Assembly (NCBI GenBank): GCA_964351245.1
Contig: CAYGNF010000047.1
Location: 1-5,914 of the forward strand
Length of the DNA stretch: 5,914 nt
Reading direction: 5' to 3'
Source of the DNA: JANRKH01 sp964351245
GTDB lineage: Bacteria > Pseudomonadota > Alphaproteobacteria > Rickettsiales > Rickettsiaceae
Shown: in pieces, positions 1 through 5,914 of the stretch
How the letters are laid out: each line of letters opens with the position of its first letter
Position numbering within the stretch: the first letter of the stretch is position 1
Notes under the pieces: generated by a model
Told to the model about the DNA's origin: nothing
Seen by the model: only the letters and a program-made list of their open reading frames with translations
Database searches by the model: none
Program-made: the position numbers and the translations under genes

Positions 1-593
1 GCGCCAAATAGTTCGGCTGTTTTTGATGAAATAATACTAAAATAACTGACTTCATCTATGAATTTTTTGGATTTTTTGAAGGCGAGTTGACTTACTTCTC
101 CTTTTGCAATAATTCTTGAACACTCAGCAAGAATCTCGAGCGCCTCATAAGATCTTGCGGAAACCATTAGCTTAAAAGACGCGGAAAATAAAAAATCTCC
201 CACAAGTATTGCTTCTTGATTTCCCCAAATTGCATTGACGGTTGGATGAAACCTTCTCAGTAAACTTGAATCTACAACATCATCATGCAGTAAGGTTGCA
301 GTATGAATAAACTCAGTTGCTGCAGCTAAAGTGATATGGTGTTTGTTATTATGCTCTATATTCATCAGATTAGCAGATAAAATAGTCAGCAATGGTCTGA
401 TTCTTTTGCCTCCGGAACTAATAAGGTGCCTTGCTGCTTCTGTTATAATTTTTTCATCAGAATCTATGTAAGTGAGTATGATATCGTTGATCTGGTTCAT
501 CTCTGGCGCATATCTACTATGGAGTGTTTTAATTATATCAAACTCTCCACCCTCAAATTCCTTCGAGCTTACTAGTTCATTAACTTTTGCCAC
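1..593 (-). CDS. ispB: Long-chain polyprenyl (probably octaprenyl) diphosphate synthase, 3'-truncated by window edge
   Basis: Trans-polyprenyl diphosphate synthase, which condenses isopentenyl diphosphate units onto an allylic primer to make the ubiquinone side chain at the cytosolic face of the membrane. 197 codons are present; the C-terminal part, with the second aspartate-rich motif, lies beyond base 1. Seen: GGKRIRP at residues 61-67, the first aspartate-rich motif LLHDDVVD (DDVVD at 104-108), NAIWGN at 120-125, LVGDFLFS at 130-137, then GEVSQL and SSKTAELFGA near the cut, all in IspB order. The start is a GTG at 593, with a weak AGG nine bases upstream. The first in-frame ATG (500) would remove the N-terminal helix that precedes GGKRIRP in the family, so GTG is preferred. 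The gene overlaps the end of the upstream gene by 22 bases, suggesting translational coupling. The motif usually read RRG is RRF here (residues 113-115). Family assignment is firm; the product chain length (C40 or other) is inferred. Confidence 0.93.
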   Translation of the reverse strand, partial: MAKVNELVSSKEFEGGEFDIIKTLHSRYAPEMNQINDIILTYIDSDEKIITEAARHLISSGGKRIRPLLTILSANLMNIEHNNKHHITLAAATEFIHTATLLHDDVVDSSLLRRFHPTVNAIWGNQEAILVGDFLFSASFKLMVSARSYEALEILAECSRIIAKGEVSQLAFKKSKKFIDEVSYFSIISSKTAELFG

Positions 594-2218
594 AACTTGC
601 TACCTAATTTATTCTTTTTGGATCCTGGATTTATCTTTAACACTTCATTCATAAGTGATTCAAACTCAGGAGCGACTTTTAATAAAAACTCAGTCTTATT
701 ATTCTGCTTCAGCAAGGCATCATTAACCATATTCATCTTGATATTCATGAATCTTTGAGTCACAGAACTCCAATCATTTCCTGATATATTCAAATAATTA
801 CCCCTGGCCTGAATTTTTAGCGCTATGTCTTTTGATGTAGAGTTTGGATATTCCGAGACTCCTCTTAATACATTTAGCATCAACTTATCTCTAAAATCCT
901 GTACTGCATTTAGTAACTGGGGGTCTGATATATTCTCATTGGAGTTACTGTAATAATGTCTATTCCAATATGCAATCATATCTTGTGCTCTAAATAGTAA
1001 AATATCTGCATTTAACTTAAAGTCAAAATCTTTTAATAACAAACTACCCTTCAATCCTACTCCTACATTTCTTTGAGTAAATGCACTGAATTCATTTAAG
1101 CGTATATCATAGTTACTGACTCCAAAAGTAGGGTAGCTAATATGCCATTTTATTCTATATTTTGCCCCTTCATCAAATGGGGGTATATGTTCTTTTATAG
1201 TGGTCATTATATCGCTATCTTTTAACGCATTAGTAAAATTCTTGATATTTCTATGATTTAAGATCAGCGCTATCATTTTATCGGAGAATCCCACTGAAGG
1301 GGTAAATGAAACTTCTAAATGTGAATTTGTATCATTCTTATGTTGTAACAATTTTATATGTCCATCAAAATTTGCTAAGTTGAGACGCATATTATGCACT
1401 ACAAGATCAATATTTGCTTTTGATAATATATCTGCCATAGAAAGCTTAGGAGCATCAGAATCTACATCTAGTTTCGCAAGTCCTTGAATTGATTCTTGAT
1501 ATGATATTGGATAAAAAAACGTGGAAGGGAATTTTGTTTTAGCATTACTATGCTTCACATCTAATTTTGCTTCTAGTATAAAAGAGGAGGGGAGATTATT
1601 CTCAATATTGTCAAAAGATTGATATATTGGTATATTTCTCGGAATAATCGAATATTTAGTATTATTTATATTAATAATTTTCTTCTCTGCTTGGGATATA
1701 GAAACTTTATTAAATACCAAGTCGATTGAGTTGAAATAGCGAATTATATTAAAGGGATTCTTTAATATTTTTTTCATTATTACAAAGTCTAGCTTCGTAA
1801 TGATTTCATATTTGACATCTGCAAAAAACTCATATTTTTTCTTTTTTGATGTGATTGCCCCATCGCCAGAATAATATGATGCGATTGATAAATTCCAAGG
1901 ATTAAATCTAAAATATATAGGATTATTATATGTTATTTCGAAATCCCCATCCCTATGCTTCAATCCGCTAATTTTAATACCTATATGAGTTGTATTCACC
2001 TCATATGCAACATCCTTAAATTCTACTATGTGGGCTTTAGAGATTTGGATTTGATTCTTGTGCTCTGTACTAAGGCGTTCTTGTATAGAAAGCCAAAACA
2101 AATGTATTAAATATACTGAAATGCAGTAAAAAATTATTGCCGTTACAGAGAGTATTAAACAACACTGGATAAATAAGCGACTATATTTAGATTTTTTATT
2201 TGCTTGATATTTTTTCAT
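572..2218 (-). CDS. Membrane-anchored protein of unknown function (possibly DUF2125-like)
   Basis: A 548-residue protein that I do not recognise with certainty. Residues 1-14 are basic, about 15-42 form one strongly hydrophobic segment, and the rest has no further obvious membrane span. This predicts an N-in anchor with a large periplasmic domain. The body alternates short hydrophobic and polar stretches, as in beta-rich domains (for example NPIYFRFNPWNLS near residues 99-111). The C-terminus is lysine-rich. One anchor plus a beta-rich periplasmic domain recalls the alphaproteobacterial DUF2125 family or, more loosely, AsmA-like envelope proteins; this rests on architecture and a few sequence impressions only. 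The ATG at 2218 has an AGGA four bases upstream. The start lies 23 bases inside the end of tlc and the stop 22 bases inside the ispB-like gene, so it is the middle gene of an overlapping three-gene unit. That context suggests an envelope role, but no function should be assigned. Confidence 0.85.
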   Translation of the reverse strand: MKKYQANKKSKYSRLFIQCCLILSVTAIIFYCISVYLIHLFWLSIQERLSTEHKNQIQISKAHIVEFKDVAYEVNTTHIGIKISGLKHRDGDFEITYNNPIYFRFNPWNLSIASYYSGDGAITSKKKKYEFFADVKYEIITKLDFVIMKKILKNPFNIIRYFNSIDLVFNKVSISQAEKKIININNTKYSIIPRNIPIYQSFDNIENNLPSSFILEAKLDVKHSNAKTKFPSTFFYPISYQESIQGLAKLDVDSDAPKLSMADILSKANIDLVVHNMRLNLANFDGHIKLLQHKNDTNSHLEVSFTPSVGFSDKMIALILNHRNIKNFTNALKDSDIMTTIKEHIPPFDEGAKYRIKWHISYPTFGVSNYDIRLNEFSAFTQRNVGVGLKGSLLLKDFDFKLNADILLFRAQDMIAYWNRHYYSNSNENISDPQLLNAVQDFRDKLMLNVLRGVSEYPNSTSKDIALKIQARGNYLNISGNDWSSVTQRFMNIKMNMVNDALLKQNNKTEFLLKVAPEFESLMNEVLKINPGSKKNKLGSKLWQKLMN

Positions 2219-3689
2219 AGCATCCTGAAAGCATTATTACGTTGTAACTCCAAAACATAATCACTATCAAAAAAAATGATAAAAGTATAGGAGTAAGATC
2301 ATTAAAATCAGAATTTGGCAATAATGTAAGTAAGGATGATTGTATCACAGCACCTAAAGATTTTCCAAATTTTGCCCCAACAACCTCGGCAGCGGCCTTG
2401 CCTTTCGTTTTTAGCTCTGTTGAGAGTGGTATATAAGCCATTTCTTTAGTAGAATCAAAAAGAGAATATTTACTTGCCTTACTTAAAATATTTTGCACAG
2501 CTCCGGCTAATACAGCGCCAGCCAGAGGACTAAACCACAAGATATTACCTCCTATTCCAAATTTTGCTAATATCACAAAGATAAAGAATGCCGCACCTGT
2601 AACCCCTATGATTATTGGTGTAAATAATGCGGCTAATTTCCAATTGCAAATTCTCAGAATATTGCTACCTATAATCATAAAACTAACGCATGAAATACCC
2701 ATCCAAATATTAAATACACCCATAAAAGCCATATATTCTTCTTGTGTTTGGTATAATTCTCTAATATTGGCTTTCCACGGACCCTCAAGAATATTGATCG
2801 CAAGACCGTAACATACAATCATACCAGTAATATAGCGTACATAGCTAGAATGTAGAACAAGCATTACGCTATCACGCAATGAGAGCTTTGTTATAACCTG
2901 AGGCGCCTTACTTCTTGAGACAACTTTTTTGATTACTACTTTGTTTAAATACAACATAAGTCCCATCATCAGAATCCCAGAAAATACTATTGATAAAATA
3001 GATAATCTTATTCCAATATCATCTATGCTATTAATACTGTACAAACCAGTTGCAATTAAGTAATTAGGCGCTTTTTTAATTGTTGAGAAATAAATCATTG
3101 CATTACCTGCAATAATGAGTCCAAAATTTCCTACAAGTCCAAAAATAGGGTAAAATCTTTTTGCTTTGTCTGTATCTACCACATGATTTGCAAATTGCCA
3201 AAACATCAGATTAATTACAACTACACTCCATAATTCTGAAAAAACATACATTAAGGCAAAGGTCCAATGTCCATAGATTTTAAAAAACCATTTAAGATAA
3301 GGGTAAGAGAAAACCAGAAAATCAATATATTCTTTAGAGGGATGAAGATATTGTTTATTGGGTAAAAGCAGTAAAGAAAACACCAAAAAGAATAATAAAA
3401 ATCCACTGGTGATAATATAAAATACCTTATCTATTCTATATTTGTTGCTAATATTCAGATAAATTAGGGTGAATAAAATTGCACTAGGTAATACTAACCA
3501 TAACTTCAAGAAGCTAATACTCTCTGCCCCGACGTTAGATACTATCAAACTATCTTTTATAGCCCTAAGTGATGCAAAATTATATAAGGCGCACGTCATA
3601 ATGAATGCCATTGGAAGAAAAAAGCTATGCTCCTCTTTTTTAATAGGCCAAAAGAAATCTAAAAATTTTTGTAAAATATTTAACGGCAC
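2196..3689 (-). CDS. tlc: Tlc-family ATP/ADP (nucleotide) translocase
   Basis: Inner-membrane nucleotide transporter of the non-mitochondrial NTT/Tlc family, which lets intracellular bacteria exchange ADP for host ATP or import other nucleotides. The 497 residues match the usual rickettsial length (about 500), with roughly a dozen hydrophobic spans across the protein. Family blocks seen: WPI (14-16), LPMAFIMTCALYNFASLRAIKDSLIV (25-50 region), VGAESISFLK, LVLPSA, SELW (151-154), FWQFAN, AKRFYPIFGL, EGPWK (302-306), GSNILR, KYSLFDSTKEMAYIPL (407-422) and FGKSLGAVIQS (441-451). Charged residues K45, E152, E302 and K443 appear to correspond to the four functionally important ones of plant NTT1. 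The start is GTG at 3689, without a clear Shine-Dalgarno; the next in-frame ATG (codon 27) would cut into the first membrane span. It is the first gene of the unit and lies about 30 bases below a strong promoter. Rickettsiae carry several Tlc paralogs of differing specificity, so ATP/ADP exchange is the default reading, not proven. Confidence 0.96.
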   Translation of the reverse strand: MPLNILQKFLDFFWPIKKEEHSFFLPMAFIMTCALYNFASLRAIKDSLIVSNVGAESISFLKLWLVLPSAILFTLIYLNISNKYRIDKVFYIITSGFLLFFLVFSLLLLPNKQYLHPSKEYIDFLVFSYPYLKWFFKIYGHWTFALMYVFSELWSVVVINLMFWQFANHVVDTDKAKRFYPIFGLVGNFGLIIAGNAMIYFSTIKKAPNYLIATGLYSINSIDDIGIRLSILSIVFSGILMMGLMLYLNKVVIKKVVSRSKAPQVITKLSLRDSVMLVLHSSYVRYITGMIVCYGLAINILEGPWKANIRELYQTQEEYMAFMGVFNIWMGISCVSFMIIGSNILRICNWKLAALFTPIIIGVTGAAFFIFVILAKFGIGGNILWFSPLAGAVLAGAVQNILSKASKYSLFDSTKEMAYIPLSTELKTKGKAAAEVVGAKFGKSLGAVIQSSLLTLLPNSDFNDLTPILLSFFLIVIMFWSYNVIMLSGCYEKISSK

Positions 3690-3725
3690 AAGATATATAA
3701 GCCAAATAACGAAACTGTTGCCAAC

Positions 3726-3754
3726 TTTATATAATACCTCGTTTATTATGTCAA
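3726..3754 (-). promoter_or_regulatory. Sigma70-type promoter of the tlc unit
   Basis: Read on the minus strand, a perfect -35 TTGACA (3754-3749) is followed by a 17-base spacer and a -10 TATAAA (3731-3726), five of six matches to TATAAT. The predicted start of transcription is near 3718-3720, giving a leader of about 30 bases to the GTG of tlc. Position, orientation and spacing all fit. In AT-rich DNA weak -10 matches are common, but a perfect -35 at optimal spacing is not, so this is a good candidate. It is not experimentally shown. Confidence 0.75.
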
Positions 3755-3855
3755 CACTACTTCAGTATATCGAACAAATATTGGCAGTGGAGTATAATGA
3801 ACGTGAGCGGGAATGAATCTTAAATCCAAGTATAATAAATCAAATAACAGACTAT

Positions 3856-4687
3856 CTACATTATATTAAGTTCTAGGGTATGAGTAGTCCCTAGTATCTC
3901 AATTACTTCTTCTGGGTTATTTAATATCATATCATTAAATTGGGTATCTTGATTTGTGGTATTTTCTTCTAAATCATCATCTAGATTATCGTGTAGATTA
4001 GTTTTTGCATTAATATCATCACTGATAATTTTTTGATCCTGTAATATTGGCTCTATTTCTTTTATAGAATTTGCAATATCAACATCATGAGGGTCAATTT
4101 CCAGAGCTTTGTTGAATGAGGCCAGTGCTTCATNNNNNNNNNNNNNNNNNNNNNNNNNNNNNNNNNNNNNNNNNNNNNNNNNNNNNNNNNNNNNNNNNNN
4201 NNNNNNNNNNNNNNNNNNNNNNNNNNNNNNNNNCATCATGAGGGTCAATTTCCAGAGCTTTGTTGAATGAGGCCAGTGCTTCATTATATTGACCTAATTT
4301 ACTTAGTGATATCCCTTTGTTATTATGAGCACGAGTATCATGAGGGTCAATTTCTAGAGATTTGTTGAATGAAGCCAGTGCTTCTTCATATCTTTTTAAT
4401 TCATTTAGAGCGATTCCTTTATTATAATGAGCAGAAGCATACTCGGGATTAATATCTAGAGCTACGTCATATGAGGTAATTGCTTCTTCGTACTTTTCTA
4501 GTCTTCTTAATGCAATTCCTTTATTATAATGAGCAGAAGACTCATTAGGATCAATCTCTAAAGCTTGGTCATATAAGGTAATTGCTTCATGATATTTCCC
4601 TTCTGCATAATAAGTATTGCCTCGAATAATATAATATGCAGGAGGAAATATGACACTTTCTATAATTTTTATAAAATATTTAAACAT
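3856..4687 (-). CDS. TPR-repeat protein with acidic C-terminal tail, interrupted by an assembly gap
   Basis: One gene that reads as two pieces because a 100-N gap lies inside it. The N-terminal piece begins at ATG 4687 with a short hydrophobic stretch (residues 1-21), then four 34-residue tetratricopeptide repeats at about 16-49, 50-83, 84-117 and 118-151. They show the TPR pattern, for example AHYNKGIAL, YEEAI or YNEALASF, and ALEIDP. After the gap the frame resumes in EALASFNKALEIDPHD, then a 75-residue, Asp/Glu/Asn-rich, probably disordered tail ending ELNIM. The 100 Ns shift the frame, so a gene caller will give two overlapping false ORFs; the true spacing must be a multiple of three. TPR arrays bind protein partners; whether this one acts inside the cell or as a host-directed protein cannot be told. 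No Shine-Dalgarno is visible before the ATG and there is no recognisable secretion signal. Total length is at least 226 residues if the flanks are one overlapped copy, plus 34 for each missing unit. Confidence 0.85.
4083..4648 (-). repeat. 102-base tandem repeat encoding the TPR units
   Basis: Units of 102 bases (34 codons) recur in phase; for example ATGAGGGTCAATTT occurs at 4238 and again at 4340 on the + strand. The units nearest the tail are the most alike, in particular the half coding for EALASFNKALEIDPHD, while those near the N-terminus have diverged more. The 51 bases at 4083-4133 and 4234-4284 are identical. This pattern fits recent expansion or conversion at the distal end of the array. 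Confidence 0.9.
4134..4233. other. Assembly gap of 100 N, placeholder length
   Basis: Exactly 100 undetermined bases. The last 51 bases of the left contig (4083-4133) equal the first 51 of the right contig (4234-4284). The true distance is therefore either an overlap of 51 bases (nothing missing) or 51 plus a multiple of 102 missing bases. All these values are divisible by three, unlike 100. Confidence 0.97.
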
Positions 4688-4739
4688 ATAGATATTTTTT
4701 ATTTATTATTTATTAACAAGAATTTGTTGCGCGCATATT

Positions 4740-5040
4740 ATCAAAGATTATTTATTGATACAAGGATAAATATCTGCTTGTTGTTTGATATATATATACG
4801 AATGATGTAGATCTTTATTATAGAAAAATAATTGGTTGGTCGATAAGCAATAATATGAAATCTGAATTAGTAAACAATGCTGTATTGAGTGTCTTGCGGC
4901 ATCCTAAACCTTATAAGGGCTTAATGTGACCTACTGATGGACACGGAGTTAATATGATTCAGATAGCCACCAAAATAATAATCTTGCTCTGACTATGGTC
5001 ACTCATAATCAAACTCTTGCACAAAAATGCTCAAAAATAT
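4740..5040 (+). pseudogene. Decayed fragment of an IS3-family transposase (OrfB, rve/DDE integrase core)
   Basis: On the + strand, the frame starting at 4804 reads DVDLYYRKIIGWSISNN and continues MKSELVNNAVLSV, then PKPYKGLM up to a TGA at 4927. This matches the IS3-type OrfB pattern DLYSRKIVGWS..., MKSELV..A, KGL(I/M)WH(S/T)DRGSQY. The TGA stands where the family has the tryptophan of WH(S/T)DRG, and the next codons read P-T-D for H-T-D, with the second catalytic aspartate at 4936-4938. A net two-base shift follows. In the new frame, 4947-4973 reads S-stop-Y-D-SDSHQ, matching GSQY.SDSHQ with CAA turned into TAA. Before 4804 (about 4740-4800) and after 4985 the resemblance is blurred by more indels; traces of LL..YG and S.S can be guessed to about 5030. 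OrfA, both ends of OrfB, the third catalytic residue and any terminal inverted repeats are not visible. It is an old, dead remnant lying antisense to its neighbours; outer limits are approximate. Confidence 0.82.
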
Positions 5041-5092
5041 CCGCCCTAAATAAAGGGAGATTAGAATAGTATAAACACATTACTGGGTTTTC

Positions 5093-5905
5093 CTATTTTA
5101 GATGGTATATATTTTTGTATATTGTCATTTTATTTTTTAGAATTACCTGCTTAGCTACTCCAAGATCTTCTCTATTGAAATTCATATTTGCGCCTTGTTC
5201 AATTAGCATATTTATTATTTCTTCATGAGGATTTTCAAAGGTATACTTATCGTTTTTAGAAATATTTGCACGTAAGGCCGCATAAAAAATAGGGCTCCTA
5301 CCTTCTAGATCAAGTGCATTAACATCCGCTTGTTTTTCTATCAGCAGATTTAGGATTTCTGAATCGCAACTTACGGCAGCGTAATGTATTGGCATCCAGT
5401 CCGATACTCCAGATGGCTCATTGACGGAAGCGCCGGAATCTATCAAAATCTTGGCAACCTCATTATTCTTATTTAATAATGAGACACTCAAGGGATTCTG
5501 GTATCCTGCATTTTTGATACTCAGATTCGCTCCGTGTTCAATTAAAATTTTGATCATTGATTGATTATTACTATTTACAGCAAAATGAATAGGGGTATTT
5601 CCGGCATGATCTACTGCATTAATTGAAATTTGAGCATCTAAAAGCATTCGGACTATTTCAGTATTTTGCTGATATGCAGCGCAATGAAGTGGATTACGAA
5701 GGTTTCTTGGCATAATATCTGTACGGGCACCTGATGCTAAAAGAAGCTCGGTAGTACTTGCAAAGCCCTTAAGAGAAGAGAGATGTAGAGGAGTATATCC
5801 ATCTACATCTGTTGTGTTGATGTTCGCCCCAGCTTTCAGAAGTTCTTTTATTATCTCATCATGACCTCCCAAGACAGCAAGGAAAAGAGCATCTAGCTCT
5901 TCCAT
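5093..5905 (-). CDS. Ankyrin-repeat protein, N-terminus possibly beyond window
   Basis: About seven ankyrin repeats fill nearly all of the 270 residues: roughly 3-34 (lacking the usual G-TPLH opening), 36-68 (GYTPLHLSSLKG), 69-101 (NPLHCAAYQQN), 102-134 (GNTPIHFAVNSNN), 135-168 (NPLSVSLLNKNN), 169-201 (MPIHYAAVSCD) and 202-246 (SPIFYAALRANI). Each carries the second-helix and loop pattern of the type LLLxxGAxxN. The last repeat has an insertion of about 12 residues (near 215-228) between its helices. A short basic tail, ending YHLK, follows. Ankyrin arrays bind proteins and are frequent among secreted effectors of Rickettsiales, but no secretion signal can be read here. The ATG at 5905 is doubtful: the purine-rich GAGGGG directly abuts it with no spacer, the frame stays open to base 5914 (Lys-Glu-Gly before Met), and repeat 1 starts immediately. 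The real start may lie outside the window. Confidence 0.9.
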   Translation of the reverse strand: MEELDALFLAVLGGHDEIIKELLKAGANINTTDVDGYTPLHLSSLKGFASTTELLLASGARTDIMPRNLRNPLHCAAYQQNTEIVRMLLDAQISINAVDHAGNTPIHFAVNSNNQSMIKILIEHGANLSIKNAGYQNPLSVSLLNKNNEVAKILIDSGASVNEPSGVSDWMPIHYAAVSCDSEILNLLIEKQADVNALDLEGRSPIFYAALRANISKNDKYTFENPHEEIINMLIEQGANMNFNREDLGVAKQVILKNKMTIYKNIYHLK

Positions 5906-5914
5906 CCCCTCTTT

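Noticed and set aside
472..654. Open frame of 60 codons on the + strand
   Set aside because: It lies antisense across the junction of the ispB-like gene and the unknown gene, and its product shows no family features.
2608..2811. Open frame of 67 codons on the + strand inside tlc
   Set aside because: It is fully antisense to a well-supported transporter gene; a chance frame.
3469..3816. Open frame of 115 codons on the + strand over the tlc start and its promoter
   Set aside because: It runs antisense through the tlc N-terminal region and the promoter, with no recognisable domain.
3873..3894. Inverted repeat CTAGGG / CCCTAG with a 10-base loop
   Set aside because: It lies inside the coding end of the TPR gene, the stem is only six pairs and no T-run follows; not a convincing terminator.
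4083..4284. CRISPR-like regular repeat
   Set aside because: The 102-base periodicity is in coding phase and encodes TPR units; there are no unique spacers between short identical repeats.
4728..4735. Palindrome TGCGCGCA in AT-rich DNA upstream of the TPR gene
   Set aside because: A single short palindrome with no second copy nearby; no basis for an operator or origin call.
4735..4763. Possible promoter for the TPR gene on the minus strand (TTGTAT at 4763-4758 with GATAAT 15 bases away or TAATAT 17 bases away)
   Set aside because: Both elements are imperfect or badly spaced, and such matches are frequent in DNA this AT-rich. No better candidate was found.
4589..4810. Open frame of 73 codons on the + strand
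   Set aside because: It is antisense to the TPR N-terminus and then runs into the decayed IS3 remnant in a different frame from the recognisable part.
5044..5057. Short CCCT...AGGG hairpin downstream of the ankyrin gene, with T-rich bases after it on the minus strand
   Set aside because: A four-pair stem is too weak to call a terminator, although its position would suit one.

Overview
The window is AT-rich (roughly one third G+C by eye) and reads as part of the genome of an intracellular alphaproteobacterium, most likely Rickettsiales; Holosporales or another host-restricted lineage cannot be excluded. The main reason is a full-length nucleotide transporter of the rickettsial/chlamydial Tlc (ATP/ADP translocase) type, next to a TPR-repeat and an ankyrin-repeat gene, a mix typical of such bacteria. 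All five protein genes lie on the minus strand, so transcription runs from high to low coordinates.

Region by region, in transcription order: (i) 5914-5093, an ankyrin-repeat protein of about seven repeats whose frame is still open at the window edge. (ii) 5092-4688, a 405-base stretch with no intact gene. On the opposite (+) strand it holds a decayed piece of an IS3-family transposase (rve/DDE integrase core), with recognisable motifs broken by stops and frameshifts. (iii) 4687-3856, a TPR-repeat gene with an acidic tail, interrupted by a 100-N assembly gap. The 51 bases on each side of the gap are identical, so the gap comes from the repeats and its length is a placeholder. (iv) 3855-3690, a 166-base spacer with a near-consensus sigma70 promoter (TTGACA, 17 bases, TATAAA). 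(v) 3689-1, a tight three-gene unit: tlc, a membrane-anchored protein of unknown function, and the first 197 codons of a long-chain polyprenyl diphosphate synthase (ispB-like). Its genes overlap by 23 and 22 bases.

The tlc unit joins uptake of host nucleotides, an unknown envelope protein and synthesis of the isoprenoid side chain of ubiquinone. The promoter and overlaps suggest one transcript with translational coupling, which is an inference. The TPR and ankyrin genes form a separate accessory segment, possibly of host-interaction proteins, scarred by an old insertion sequence. I do not see a clearly new multi-gene system. The best leads are the IS3 fossil, the misleading assembly gap and the unknown gene between tlc and ispB.
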